Assembly: GCF_023715685.1 (NCBI RefSeq)
Contig: NZ_JAMBOQ010000007.1
Coordinates: 76,410-140,409 of the forward strand
Length of the DNA stretch: 64,000 nucleotides
Origin: Priestia aryabhattai
GTDB lineage: Bacteria; Bacillota; Bacilli; Bacillales; Bacillaceae_H
Direction of reading: 5' to 3'
The number at the start of each line of letters is the position of its first letter. Within the stretch, counting starts at the first letter, position 1. The position numbers were made by a program, and so were the translations under genes. The notes under the pieces were generated by a model. The model saw nothing but the letters and a program-made list of their open reading frames with translations, ran no database searches and was not told where the DNA came from. This document shows, in pieces, positions 38,817 to 47,141 of this stretch.

Positions 38817-38999
38817 ATGATGTATTATCATTACAATTATAATCCTAATCCTAATCAATACCCTCAGCCGCTGCCTTATCATCCACAACCAATGAAAAAA
38901 CAATCGGTGAAGAAAGGGCAGCCTATTCCTAAGCCAGTCCAGTACCCTTCTCCAAAACAAGGTGGTTGCGGCTGTGGTTCAAAGTTATCAAAGCGATAA
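38817..38999 (+). CDS. Tyr/Pro/Asn-rich small protein, putative coat component
   Basis: A 60-residue peptide of low complexity: YNPNPNQYPQP repeats at the N-terminus, a Pro/Lys/Gln middle, and a C-terminal GGCGCGSK with three Gly-spaced cysteines. Composition resembles spore-coat peptides that are crosslinked through tyrosine and cysteine. AGGAGGG lies seven bases before the ATG. Family not recognised. Confidence 0.68.
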   Translation: MMYYHYNYNPNPNQYPQPLPYHPQPMKKQSVKKGQPIPKPVQYPSPKQGGCGCGSKLSKR

Positions 39000-39004
39000 G
39001 CAAT

Positions 39005-39035
39005 AGAAGCATTGTCACTCCGACAATGCTTTTTT
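39005..39035 (+). terminator. Terminator after the Tyr/Pro-rich gene
   Basis: AAGCATTGTC-ACTCC-GACAATGCTT followed by TTTT. Confidence 0.88.
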
Positions 39036-39060
39036 ACATGGAGTGAAGAGAGGTGTAGAT

Positions 39061-39240
39061 ATGCCGGATTTTTTCGATGAATTTGAACGTTTTTTTGAAC
39101 AACATATGATGGGAGAACATCGAAGAAGAATGAAAGAAGTAGAAAAAACAGAAAAGCAGATGGAACAGCAAGAGAGAGAGCTGCAACAAAATGTAAAAAG
39201 ACTTAATAACCAAGATGCTGAAGATCCATTTGGACAATGA
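39061..39240 (+). CDS. Small charged protein, unknown
   Basis: A 59-residue protein starting MPDFFDEFERFFEQH, then a Glu/Arg/Gln-rich helix, probably coiled coil. I do not recognise it. GAGAGGTG lies about seven bases upstream of the ATG at 39061. An in-frame ATG at 39043 has no ribosome site. Position links it with the sporulation block. Confidence 0.62.
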   Translation: MPDFFDEFERFFEQHMMGEHRRRMKEVEKTEKQMEQQERELQQNVKRLNNQDAEDPFGQ

Positions 39241-39269
39241 AATTTAATGCATACAGTTGAAAAGCCCAT

Positions 39270-39297
39270 ACAAAATCATTTGACTGAACATAGAGTA
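39270..39297 (+). promoter_or_regulatory. Sigma-K-like promoter of the YjcZ-type gene
   Basis: ACA, 16 bases and CATAGAGTA match the sigma-K pattern AC / CATANNNTA exactly in the -10 element. It lies 30 bases before the start codon of a YjcZ-family gene, with GGAGGGGG in between. Late mother-cell expression is inferred. Confidence 0.55.
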
Positions 39298-39327
39298 TAG
39301 AGAGTAAAACGGAGGGGGTGTAATATT

Positions 39328-39450
39328 ATGAGCTGCGGATTTGGCTACGGCGGTTGTGGTTACGGTGGTGGCTACGGCGGTGGTTTTGCGTTAATCGTTG
39401 TATTATTCATTCTATTAATTATTGTTGGTTGTGTTTGTTTTTATAATTAA
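39328..39450 (+). CDS. YjcZ-family sporulation peptide
   Basis: A 40-residue peptide: a Gly/Tyr-rich N-terminus ([19 protein letters not shown]) followed by one hydrophobic helix ending CVCFYN. This is the pattern of the YjcZ/SscA family of tiny sporulation proteins, of which SscA acts in coat assembly and germination. It has a strong GGAGGGGG site, a sigma-K-like promoter and its own terminator. Confidence 0.85.
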   Translation: MSCGFGYGGCGYGGGYGGGFALIVVLFILLIIVGCVCFYN

Positions 39451-39473
39451 TCCCTTCTATGAATAAGGCACTG

Positions 39474-39514
39474 AAAAGTGCGGGTGAAGTTTCACTTGCA
39501 CTTTATTTTTTTAT
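39474..39514 (+). terminator. Terminator of the YjcZ-type gene
   Basis: AAGTGCGGGTGAA and TTTCACTTGCACTT pair with one bulge, followed by ATTTTTTT. Confidence 0.82.
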
Positions 39515-39585
39515 TAGATGTATAAAGGGCACCATCTAGGCACATGGTGCATACGATGAAGTATAAATAAAGGAGGTCATGCAAA

Positions 39586-39843
39586 ATGGATAATAATATG
39601 TTTAAAAATATAGAAAAGAAAACAGGCGTTAATATGAAGGATATTTTTGAACTTGCAAATTCTGTACAAAATGCTAATTTTAAAGATGAGCAAACGGTGC
39701 GTAATATTGTGAAACGAGTAGCGCAAATTGCGAATAAGCCAATTTCAAAACAAAAAGAAGAACAAATTGTTAAGGCGATTGCAAACAATAATCAATCCAT
39801 TGATTTTGCGACCATCGCTAAAATGCTAAATGAGAAAAAATAA
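39586..39843 (+). CDS. spoVIF: Stage VI sporulation protein F
   Basis: This 85-residue protein is SpoVIF (YjcC), needed with GerE for correct late coat assembly in B. subtilis. It matches over its full length, including VRNIVKRVAQIANKPISK and FATIAKMLN. GGAGG lies nine bases before the ATG. A dyad GCACCAT-N8-ATGGTGC (39532-39553) and CATACGAT, resembling a sporulation -10 box, lie upstream. It closes the sporulation block. Confidence 0.92.
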   Translation: MDNNMFKNIEKKTGVNMKDIFELANSVQNANFKDEQTVRNIVKRVAQIANKPISKQKEEQIVKAIANNNQSIDFATIAKMLNEKK

Positions 39844-39853
39844 TTTGATATTT

Positions 39854-39889
39854 TCATAAAAAGCCCTGACACGTCAGGGCTTTTTTCCA
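39854..39889. terminator. Terminator between spoVIF and the M48 gene
   Basis: AAAAGCCCTGAC-AC-GTCAGGGCTTTTTT forms a strong stem that both convergent genes can use. Confidence 0.9.
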
Positions 39890-39890
39890 T

Positions 39891-40628
39891 TTATGCAATT
39901 TCATTTGTTTGAAATACGTTAGAATCGAGATCAAATAGCTCCGGATGCTGTGCTAAGTAATTAATTTCTTTAATACGATGAGCGATAGGGGGATGAGTTG
40001 AAGTAGCTTGATTCAACCACATAAAAAAACCTTTTTCTTGTGAGTGCGTACGAACAAATTCATCCTGATTTACTTTTTTATTTAGACAATTACCCACCGC
40101 AAGTATAGTGAGTGCTTGAGTGGCAGCTTTTGCATCACCAATCGCAACGGAAGCTATGCGATCACACGTATATTCACAGGCCCTAGAATACGCTTTTCTT
40201 AAAAAAGGAATCCAAAGAGCAGGTAAAATAAGTGAGTGGTAGAGTGTATGCTTACGTTTAATATGAACCAATTCGTGAGCAATAATAAAAGAAAGTTCTT
40301 TTTTCTGATTATCTTCAATCATTTCAACAACATCAGAGTATAAAACGACAAAGTGACGTCCAAAGAAACGTGTAGCAAATGCGTTTAACAAGCCGCCTGA
40401 TTGAACAATATAAATATCGGGCAGCTCTAAATCCAGCTCTGAAGATAAATTTTTTGCCTGATGATAAGTGTGCGGGAACTGCTTCTCTGTCAATCTAATT
40501 CCATTATTACGAATTTGAGCAATAGAGAAACCGTGGAGTATAAATGTAATTAAAAACCCGATTACAAGGTAGATAATACCAATGAGTGAAATAATTAAAA
40601 AGAAATAGGTTAATAAGCTGATAACCAT
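39891..40628 (-). CDS. M48-family zinc metalloprotease
   Basis: This 245-residue protein has an N-terminal membrane helix (about residues 5-35) and a cytosolic-type peptidase domain with the zinc motif HELVHIKRKH. CEYTCDRIA supplies the downstream ligand region. It resembles the HtpX/Ste24-like M48 group. The product may handle misfolded membrane proteins, but no substrate is known. No clear ribosome site is seen before the ATG at 40628, so the start is uncertain or translation is weak. Confidence 0.82.
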   Translation of the reverse strand: MVISLLTYFFLIISLIGIIYLVIGFLITFILHGFSIAQIRNNGIRLTEKQFPHTYHQAKNLSSELDLELPDIYIVQSGGLLNAFATRFFGRHFVVLYSDVVEMIEDNQKKELSFIIAHELVHIKRKHTLYHSLILPALWIPFLRKAYSRACEYTCDRIASVAIGDAKAATQALTILAVGNCLNKKVNQDEFVRTHSQEKGFFMWLNQATSTHPPIAHRIKEINYLAQHPELFDLDSNVFQTNEIA

Positions 40629-40814
40629 ACATAGAATAAAAAAATCTTTTCATTTTCATGAATAAGCTTTGCGTTCACTAACGGCGCCCCCTAAAATATA
40701 GTAGTACAGTACATAACGTAGTGTAACGCATCTACTTATGAATATCTACCTCTTAGTGGAATGTTTGGTTAATAATGGAGGGAAAGGGAATTAGTTATAT
40801 CCGCTAGCTTGAAG

Positions 40815-40862
40815 TAAGAAAAAGAACGATTTACCTCTTAACGGTAAATCGTTCTTTTTCTT
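40815..40862 (-). terminator. Terminator of yjcD
   Basis: AAAGAACGATTTACC and GGTAAATCGTTCTTT form a 15-bp stem with a short loop and T-rich flanks, adjacent to the yjcD stop codon on the minus strand. Confidence 0.9.
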
Positions 40863-43181
40863 TTATGATTTTTTTATAAACGACTTCAGGAACCTTGAAG
40901 GATAAGCAGTTTTACCTCTTCTAGTTTGCGGAACGGATAAGTAAAGTGAATTTTGTGCACGCGTCATTGCTACATATAAAAGGCGCCGTTCTTCTTGAAG
41001 CGGCACATCATCTCCGCTGCGATAAGCTTCGAGTGCATAATCATGAGGCAATCCTCCGTCTACGCTGCTTAGTACGTATACATGCTTATATTCAAGACCC
41101 TTTGCTCGGTGAATTGTAGTTAGCTGAATACTTTCATTAAATTGCTTGCTTAAAGCTTTCATCTCTGTGTTCATGGCAATCATATGATCCACATGCTCTA
41201 AGAGTTCAGGTACGGTTTTGAATTTACGTGCTACAACTTTTAAATCACGTACATCATCCGAACCTTTTTCCATCATATTTCCTTCATTTCCGCGTTTTTT
41301 AACAAAATCATCGAATCCCATATCTTTAGAAATCGTCTCAAGTGCCAAAGAAGGAGACATTGATTTTATCGATTTGAATAAAGAAATCACTTTCTTTAGC
41401 TTTTTTTGCTGAAAGGGTTTTAAATCTTGAAGATATTCAAGGGCATCAATAAATGTACCATCATGAAGAATACTTGCTGCTTTTAAGTCATTGACCGCTG
41501 TTTTTTTTAAAAAGAGCGCGTTCACTAAATCTTGTAGCGGACTTGCGTCATTTGGATGCACGCTCAAGCGTAGAAATGAAAGTAAACTTCGAACCATTCG
41601 TCTTTTATAAAACGAATCCGCATCTTGTTCAATTGAAAACGGCAGGTTTGACTGCGATAAACGTTCAAAGATGGCGCGTGAAGAAGCGTGAGTTCGATAC
41701 AAGACGGCGAAGTCAGTTGGAGAAGCGCCTTGCTTAATCTTTTCTTTCATATCCGTTACAATCATTGTTGCTTCTTCTTCTTCGTCGTATGGAAAGAAGA
41801 ATGTAGGTCGCAAATCATTGTCAAACTGGGCAGCCATTTCTTTTTGTCGGCGCGCTGTATTTCGTGCAATGACTTTATTAGCGGAAGAAACGATGGCGTG
41901 AGCTGAACGATAATTTTGATTTAACGTAATAACAGTTGTATTAGCAAAATCTTTTTCAAAATTTAAAATGAACGAAGGGTCGCTTCCCCGGAAAGCGTAA
42001 ATTGATTGATCATCATCTCCTACGACACACAAGTTTTTAGAGTCTTCACTTAGCATTTTCATAATTTTATATTGAACTTTATTGATATCTTGAAATTCGT
42101 CAATTAAAAAATAGCGAAATCTTTTTTGATAACGAGTTAGCAAATCGGGATTTTGTTTTAGCATTTCATAACATCCATATAGCATGTCATCAAAATCGAA
42201 TAGCTGTTTTTGCTTTTTGACTTCTTCATAGCGACGATATAAAAAGTGAACATCTTGTTCCCATTTGTCTTTTGGGCGAACATCTTTCACTCCAACAAGA
42301 GTGTTTTTCCAATAGCCGATTTGCTGAAGTGCCTGATCAAACGGAAAATCTTTCTCATCCACGTGGAGCTCTCTTGCTGCTTCTTTCACGATCTGTTCTT
42401 TTTGCCAATCCCATTTCAGCAGGCGATCCATTTGCCACGCTTGAGGGTTATGATGAACAATCATACGTAAGAAAATGCTGTGAAAAGTTCCAACTAGCAT
42501 TTGACGAAGATGTAAGCCGGACATCTTTGGGTATGTAGCCAATCGTTCTTTCATTTCTTTAGCTGATTTAGCCGTGAAAGTCACCAGCATAATAGATTTT
42601 GGATCAATTTGTTTTTCTTGTATCATATATGCGGTGCGAGCTGTTAATACACGCGTTTTTCCGCTTCCTGCACCGGCTAGAATAAGGAGTGGTCCTTCTG
42701 AATGTGTAACTGCTTTCCATTGGTTCAAATCTAATTCGATACCGCTCTCTTTAAATTCATTTAAATAAAGCGAGTCAGAGTGTTTAGAAATAGGTGGTTT
42801 TGAGCGAAAAGCAGGAACACTTGAAAAAGGTGTGGAAGACCTCCATGTCGCTTTCTCTTTTACAGTCGAGCTTTTCTCACCAATAGCTCGCCCTTTAGGA
42901 ATACGAAATCCATTGGTTTCTCTGTATTCAACCGGATTTTCTTTTATTTTTTGTACAGCTGTTGTTTCTGATAGTGTGTCTGAACACTCTTCTCTCTCAT
43001 GGGGAGCTTGAGCATGATAAAAGTAAGGGGAATGCTCGATCCCCAGGTATAATTTGACTGATTCTCCGCAGTGAACACATGTCATTTCTCCTCGGAGACT
43101 AGCTTCATATAAATATTGAAATCGGTCTCTAGCCGTTATAGCGAGATTAAGTATCTGATTTTGATAAAGTGCACGTTGCAA
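40863..43181 (-). CDS. yjcD: UvrD/PcrA-like DNA helicase YjcD with N-terminal zinc-finger-like module
   Basis: This 772-residue SF1A helicase has Walker A GAGSGKT, DDDQSIYAFRG (motif III region), YRSAHAIV and HRAKGLEYKHVYV, so it is probably an active 3'-5' translocase. Before the helicase core is an extra region of about 135 residues starting with CVHCGESVKLYLG...PYFYH, a pattern also seen at the start of CoiA. I place the start at TTG 43181 (MQRALYQNQ), nine bases after GGAGG; the frame extends to 43217 without a ribosome site. It matches YjcD by position. Role probably in DNA repair or recombination. Confidence 0.88.
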   Translation of the reverse strand: MQRALYQNQILNLAITARDRFQYLYEASLRGEMTCVHCGESVKLYLGIEHSPYFYHAQAPHEREECSDTLSETTAVQKIKENPVEYRETNGFRIPKGRAIGEKSSTVKEKATWRSSTPFSSVPAFRSKPPISKHSDSLYLNEFKESGIELDLNQWKAVTHSEGPLLILAGAGSGKTRVLTARTAYMIQEKQIDPKSIMLVTFTAKSAKEMKERLATYPKMSGLHLRQMLVGTFHSIFLRMIVHHNPQAWQMDRLLKWDWQKEQIVKEAARELHVDEKDFPFDQALQQIGYWKNTLVGVKDVRPKDKWEQDVHFLYRRYEEVKKQKQLFDFDDMLYGCYEMLKQNPDLLTRYQKRFRYFLIDEFQDINKVQYKIMKMLSEDSKNLCVVGDDDQSIYAFRGSDPSFILNFEKDFANTTVITLNQNYRSAHAIVSSANKVIARNTARRQKEMAAQFDNDLRPTFFFPYDEEEEATMIVTDMKEKIKQGASPTDFAVLYRTHASSRAIFERLSQSNLPFSIEQDADSFYKRRMVRSLLSFLRLSVHPNDASPLQDLVNALFLKKTAVNDLKAASILHDGTFIDALEYLQDLKPFQQKKLKKVISLFKSIKSMSPSLALETISKDMGFDDFVKKRGNEGNMMEKGSDDVRDLKVVARKFKTVPELLEHVDHMIAMNTEMKALSKQFNESIQLTTIHRAKGLEYKHVYVLSSVDGGLPHDYALEAYRSGDDVPLQEERRLLYVAMTRAQNSLYLSVPQTRRGKTAYPSRFLKSFIKKS

Positions 43182-43559
43182 AAAACATGTCCTCCTTTTT
43201 AAAACATGAACAATCAATAGTAAATAAGAGGGAGTTAAAGCAAGAAGCCGCTCTCGTTCTACATCGATATAGATGTGTATATACGCACAATTTTTGTTTT
43301 ATAATCAAAGTCTATCATATCAAAATCAGCTTTTTTTAAAAAGAGCACGGATATTTTTGGAGGTATAGGATGTAAAAAAGGGTATATATTGAATAAGACA
43401 TCACATATGTTCAAAAAAGGCGGTATAGATAGAAAGTGCCATCTGTTTTGAACAAGTCTAGAGTAGAGGATTTAAGTGAGCTGTTTCAATGACGATACTT
43501 CTTGAGAAAAATACTGAGGTCTGGAAGTAGAATGTATCTTGAAAAAGAGGAGGTTTCAT
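43182..43559. other. Divergent intergenic region upstream of yjcD
   Basis: About 380 bases with no supported gene. It contains the small dyad ACATCGATATAGATGT near 43260 and AT-rich promoter-like stretches. I cannot assign specific promoters. Confidence 0.5.
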
Positions 43560-43811
43560 ATGGGATATATACTGCCCATCACCCCTTATCAATCTATTCA
43601 ATATGCAAAGCGCCTTCAAAAAAATAATGCTTCTTTTTCAAATCGTATTTGGCCTATTGAGAAAAAAAGCTTTGACGAAGAGTTTAAATCGCGTTCTCAC
43701 TCACTGGAATTGACGCCAAGTTCATTACAAAAACGGAGAAAGCTTCAAGCAGCAGAGCGTATATACAGCCAGCTAACAAATAAGGGCCTAGTGATTAATA
43801 CACATGTATAA
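43560..43811 (+). CDS. Small basic protein, unknown
   Basis: An 83-residue basic protein beginning MGYILPITPYQSIQYAKRLQ and ending LVINTHV, with a hydrophilic middle. I do not recognise it. AGAGGAGG lies six bases before the ATG at 43560; an in-frame ATG seven codons earlier overlaps that site. It stands alone with a strong terminator, which supports a real transcript. Confidence 0.65.
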   Translation: MGYILPITPYQSIQYAKRLQKNNASFSNRIWPIEKKSFDEEFKSRSHSLELTPSSLQKRRKLQAAERIYSQLTNKGLVINTHV

Positions 43812-43863
43812 TAAAAAAATCGTGAACGCAGCAGAATGAATGGCTGCGTTCACGATTTTTTAA
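43812..43863 (+). terminator. Terminator of the 83-residue gene
   Basis: AAAATCGTGAACGCAGC and GCTGCGTTCACGATTTT form a long stem with a T run. Confidence 0.92.
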
Positions 43864-43890
43864 CAAAGTAATGAACAAGTAAAAAACGCC

Positions 43891-44568
43891 TTAGTAAGAT
43901 TCAATAAAAAGTGTACTGCCCTGCTGCCATTCAGCATAAAGCACTTGTTTATAATCAGTAAATCCCTGTTTTTTTAACTGTGCTTTTAGCCAGTCTTCAT
44001 CAAAGCCTGATTGAATCAAGTTTTTCAAAAGCAAACGGCCATCACTGACGAAGGCAATAGGTAAAGCAGGTTCAGAAGGGGGCAGCTGTAGATCGCTTCT
44101 GGTTGGCTTAGCATAATCAGATTTTGGCAATACGCTTAGTGAACCATCTGTTTCTAAAATCGCATATTCAACTTCACGAATGGAAAATATGTCTTTTGAA
44201 CGAAGCATATGAAGAAGCTGATCGATATCTAGTCGATTTTTGCTAAGTTCTTTGTACGAAATTTTTCCCTTTCGAATAATAATAGATGGGCGTCCTTCTA
44301 AAAACAAACGCAGGCGAATATTTTTTTGAGTAATAACTTCAGTCACATAAATAAGTGCTCCCCAAAATATAACAGAAAACAAAATTTTGCCTACTCCTAC
44401 TTCTGAGTCATATAATGCATTTCCTACTAACTCTCCTAAAACAAGAGCAGAGATAAAATCAAACGTGGTAAGCTGAGTAATCGTGGCTCTTCCCAAAAAT
44501 TTAGTTAAAATAAACAAGCAGACAAATCCGAAAAAAAGCTCTAGTGCAATTCCGATAAGTTCATCCAT
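43891..44568 (-). CDS. DUF421 (YetF-type) membrane protein
   Basis: A 225-residue protein with three N-terminal spans and a cytoplasmic DUF421 domain containing FDFISALVLGELVGNALYD, the ARP-like SIREVEYAILETDGSLSVLPK and a C-terminal conserved region. Several paralogues (YetF, YrbG, YkjA, YdfS) exist in Bacillus; YdfS and YetF relatives occur in spore germination and membrane contexts. Precise role unknown. The ATG at 44568 has only a modest ribosome site. Confidence 0.85.
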   Translation of the reverse strand: MDELIGIALELFFGFVCLFILTKFLGRATITQLTTFDFISALVLGELVGNALYDSEVGVGKILFSVIFWGALIYVTEVITQKNIRLRLFLEGRPSIIIRKGKISYKELSKNRLDIDQLLHMLRSKDIFSIREVEYAILETDGSLSVLPKSDYAKPTRSDLQLPPSEPALPIAFVSDGRLLLKNLIQSGFDEDWLKAQLKKQGFTDYKQVLYAEWQQGSTLFIESY

Positions 44569-44635
44569 ATTTTCACCTAATTCACATGATTAGGTATTAG
44601 TATAAGCAAAGCAAAGGTTCTTATCCTTTAAAAAA

Positions 44636-44673
44636 GTAAAAACACTAGGCTCAATCCCTAGTGTTTTTTGCTT
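44636..44673 (-). terminator. Terminator of yjcF-yjcG
   Basis: AAACACTAGG and CCTAGTGTTT pair across GCTCAAT, overlapping the yjcF stop, with T residues on both sides. Confidence 0.88.
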
Positions 44674-45092
44674 AGTTTTTTTACCATCTCTACATGTGGA
44701 ATCCCAGCATCCATAAATTCACCTGAAACCGTTACGTAGCCTAGCTTTTTATAAAAACCTTCCGCGTGCGTTTGAGCATGCAGCTTAATCTTTTCAATCT
44801 CATGCTCTGCTGCGAGTTCTTCTAACTTATCCATCAAAAGCTTTCCTACACCGTCTTTTCGATAAGAAGAAAGAACGCAGATTCGTTCGGCTTTTCCATA
44901 GTCCTCTACCATACGGAAGCGTCCTGCACCAATTGGTTCAGTTCCTTTGTACACAACTAAATGCAGGGCTTCGGAATCGTATTCATCGATTTCTTGCTCC
45001 ACATCAACCTGCTGTTCTTCTACAAATACTTTTTGACGTACGAAGTAAGCATCAGAATGGTCTTGTTTGTTCGTTAGTACTTTGATGTTCAC
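44658..45092 (-). CDS. yjcF: GNAT-family acetyltransferase YjcF
   Basis: This 144-residue protein has the ElaA/YjcF-type GNAT fold, with VRQKVFVEEQQVDVEQEID at the N-terminus and acetyl-CoA site segment SSYRKDGVGKLLMDKL. Its substrate is unknown. A GTG start follows AAGGGAT. It lies five bases after yjcG and forms an operon with it; yjcH precedes on the same strand. Confidence 0.88.
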   Translation of the reverse strand: MNIKVLTNKQDHSDAYFVRQKVFVEEQQVDVEQEIDEYDSEALHLVVYKGTEPIGAGRFRMVEDYGKAERICVLSSYRKDGVGKLLMDKLEELAAEHEIEKIKLHAQTHAEGFYKKLGYVTVSGEFMDAGIPHVEMVKKLSKKH

Positions 45093-45097
45093 GTATC

Positions 45098-45610
45098 TTA
45101 TCCCTTTCCAAGACGAAATGTTTCAAACACAGTCCACGTTTCATTTTCAAGCTGGTACATTAAATGAAAGCGATCCACTGTTTCTTCATGAGCGACATCC
45201 ACAAGTTTCAACTGGCTATACACATCTAAGTGCTCATCATCTGAAAGTCGTTGGCCAATTGTGATATGCGGAATAAATGAATACTCGGTTGGCTGTTCGA
45301 GATTGCCTTCATGAAGTTTATTGTAAAGTGACGTCAGTTCTGGCTTTTGTTCCACTTTTAAGTAAATAACGTTATTGGCTGGTGAAAACGAGCTTACTTT
45401 CGTTACATTTAATGTAAATGGATTTGTTTCTTCGGCAATTTTACGCAAGTTAGCCGCAATTTCATCAATTTGGTCTTCTGTAGCTTCAAAGACTTCTTTT
45501 AATGTAAGATGAGGCGGAATTAATGAATAGTGAGAATCATAGCGTTTTCGATAAGAATTCGCTACATCTTGCAATTTTTTAGATGGAAAAAGTACAACGC
45601 CAAATTTCAT
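45098..45610 (-). CDS. yjcG: 2H-phosphoesterase-family protein YjcG
   Basis: This 170-residue protein belongs to the 2H phosphoesterase superfamily. The two HxT/S motifs HLTL and HITI are at about residues 34-37 and 115-118. B. subtilis YjcG has a solved structure but no confirmed substrate. The start at 45610 ([14 protein letters not shown]) follows GGAGG by eight bases and agrees with the family; the frame extends five codons upstream. It is between yjcH and yjcF. Confidence 0.92.
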   Translation of the reverse strand: MKFGVVLFPSKKLQDVANSYRKRYDSHYSLIPPHLTLKEVFEATEDQIDEIAANLRKIAEETNPFTLNVTKVSSFSPANNVIYLKVEQKPELTSLYNKLHEGNLEQPTEYSFIPHITIGQRLSDDEHLDVYSQLKLVDVAHEETVDRFHLMYQLENETWTVFETFRLGKG

Positions 45611-45693
45611 AAAAAATCCCTCCAAAGTAAGATCATAAAAATATGTATAAAGCGAGCTTATTATAACAAATTTTCAAAAAATATGACATCTTT

Positions 45694-46419
45694 CTACTTC
45701 AACATATATTGAAGCGAACGCTTTACGTCTTTTTGCCAGTATTTCCACGTATGATTTCCATTAAATTCTTCGTAGAAAACAGAATATCCACGCTGTTTCA
45801 TTTGTTCGTGCAACAGGCGGTTAGGCTCAATGAAATTCAATATACCATCTTGTGTTGTTTTGACATCCGTTTCTTCAGTTCCAATAACATGATACAAATC
45901 AAGAAGTGAAGGAGAAGCAAATGAGTTGACCGTTTGTAATACAGCCTCGTTCACGAAAGGAGAATGCATAATTACTTTCCCGAACGTGTGAGGATACGCA
46001 ATTGCCGTCAGCAGGGAAACTGTAGCAGCAAGCGAATCACCAATTAGGGCACGCGATTTTCCCATTTGATATGTAGGATATGTTTTATCCAAAAATGGCA
46101 CAAGTTCATGTGCTAAAAAGCGAATATAAGCATCTACTTGCTTTCCTTCTGGATGATACTTATCACGTCTGTCTTCCACGCTTTTATATGGAATACCGAC
46201 AAAAATAGTACGATCGATTTTTGACTCGTTCATTAAATCATCGATTAAACGAGGTGTCCGTCCGTACATAACATAATCTTTTCCGTCTTGGGCAATAAGT
46301 AAGGAATACTTATAAAGCGTAGAATAGTTTGACGGCAAATAGACTAGTAACGTGACATCTTCTTGCAGTGCGTCACTATAAAAAGAAATTTCTTCTAACT
46401 TCCGCTTACTTTCTGACAT
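45694..46419 (-). CDS. yjcH: Esterase-like alpha/beta hydrolase YjcH
   Basis: This 241-residue protein is a putative esterase of the Fes/YjcH group. The nucleophile elbow ALIGDSLAATVSLL gives Ser in GDSLA near residue 120, and the terminal histidine lies in FNGNHTWKYW. I use the ATG at 46419, nine bases after AGGAGT; the frame extends 18 codons upstream. It probably hydrolyses carboxyl esters; a siderophore substrate is possible but unproven. A cre-like sequence TGAAAGCGTTACCT (46446-46459) lies just upstream, 11-12 of 14 matches. Confidence 0.88.
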   Translation of the reverse strand: MSESKRKLEEISFYSDALQEDVTLLVYLPSNYSTLYKYSLLIAQDGKDYVMYGRTPRLIDDLMNESKIDRTIFVGIPYKSVEDRRDKYHPEGKQVDAYIRFLAHELVPFLDKTYPTYQMGKSRALIGDSLAATVSLLTAIAYPHTFGKVIMHSPFVNEAVLQTVNSFASPSLLDLYHVIGTEETDVKTTQDGILNFIEPNRLLHEQMKQRGYSVFYEEFNGNHTWKYWQKDVKRSLQYMLK

Positions 46420-46545
46420 GAATAATCGACTCCTATGCATTTGAATGAAAGCGTTACCTTTATTGTAACACATTTTCTAACAACCGTTCTTTATTTTATT
46501 GTAACGAATTTTTTAGCGAATGACGAGAAAGAGGCATGCGTTATT

Positions 46546-46580
46546 AAAAAAGCACTTCAGAATCGACTGAAGCGCTTTTG
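46546..46580 (-). terminator. Terminator of the small membrane gene
   Basis: AAAAGCACTTCAG and CTGAAGCGCTTTT form a stem with one mismatch and T residues on the minus strand. Confidence 0.82.
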
Positions 46581-46581
46581 A

Positions 46582-46968
46582 TTAATCTAATTTTTTCATT
46601 TTTTTAAACATATCTTTTTCTGCTTGGCTGGCTTTTTCTAGCGGCTTCTTCGTATATTCCTCTTCTTTTTCATCAATCGAAACAAGTTCTGTGTCATTTT
46701 TTACATAACTTCGGATATTGCGAGCGCCGAAATAGCCGTTTACATCTTCTAAAATAGGCTTGTTTTCTTTTTGATCATAAAGAGTATATGAATTCTCTTC
46801 CTTAACGATAGCGTAGTGATTCCCTGCTAGCAGAGCAACGGCTTCTTTTTCGCTTTTTCCAAAAGTAGACATGAGAAACAGAACGATTAAGATGATAAAG
46901 AAAAGGGCTGTTGCGCCAATGAAGAATAATAATAAGCCTCTGCTAAATTTACTTTGTTTTTCTTCCAC
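46582..46968 (-). CDS. Single-span membrane protein, unknown
   Basis: A 128-residue protein with one membrane helix (about residues 13-37) and an extracytoplasmic C-terminal domain containing YAIVKEENSYTLYDQKENK and a charged tail. I do not recognise the family. I propose the GTG at 46968, ten bases after GGAGG; a TTG three codons earlier is too close to that site. Confidence 0.68.
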   Translation of the reverse strand: MEEKQSKFSRGLLLFFIGATALFFIILIVLFLMSTFGKSEKEAVALLAGNHYAIVKEENSYTLYDQKENKPILEDVNGYFGARNIRSYVKNDTELVSIDEKEEEYTKKPLEKASQAEKDMFKKMKKLD

Positions 46969-47141
46969 AGTAGACAAACCTCCTGATTAGATAATTTCAT
47001 TATAGCAAGTAAATGTAATGAGCGCCTAAAGAGATATGTGACGAGTTTATGAATTCCAACGGATAAAACAAAAAAGGTTTTTAGCGCCTCTCATCGAATT
47101 TAGTATAAAGAGAGACAACAACTTGAAAAGGAGAGAGAGAC

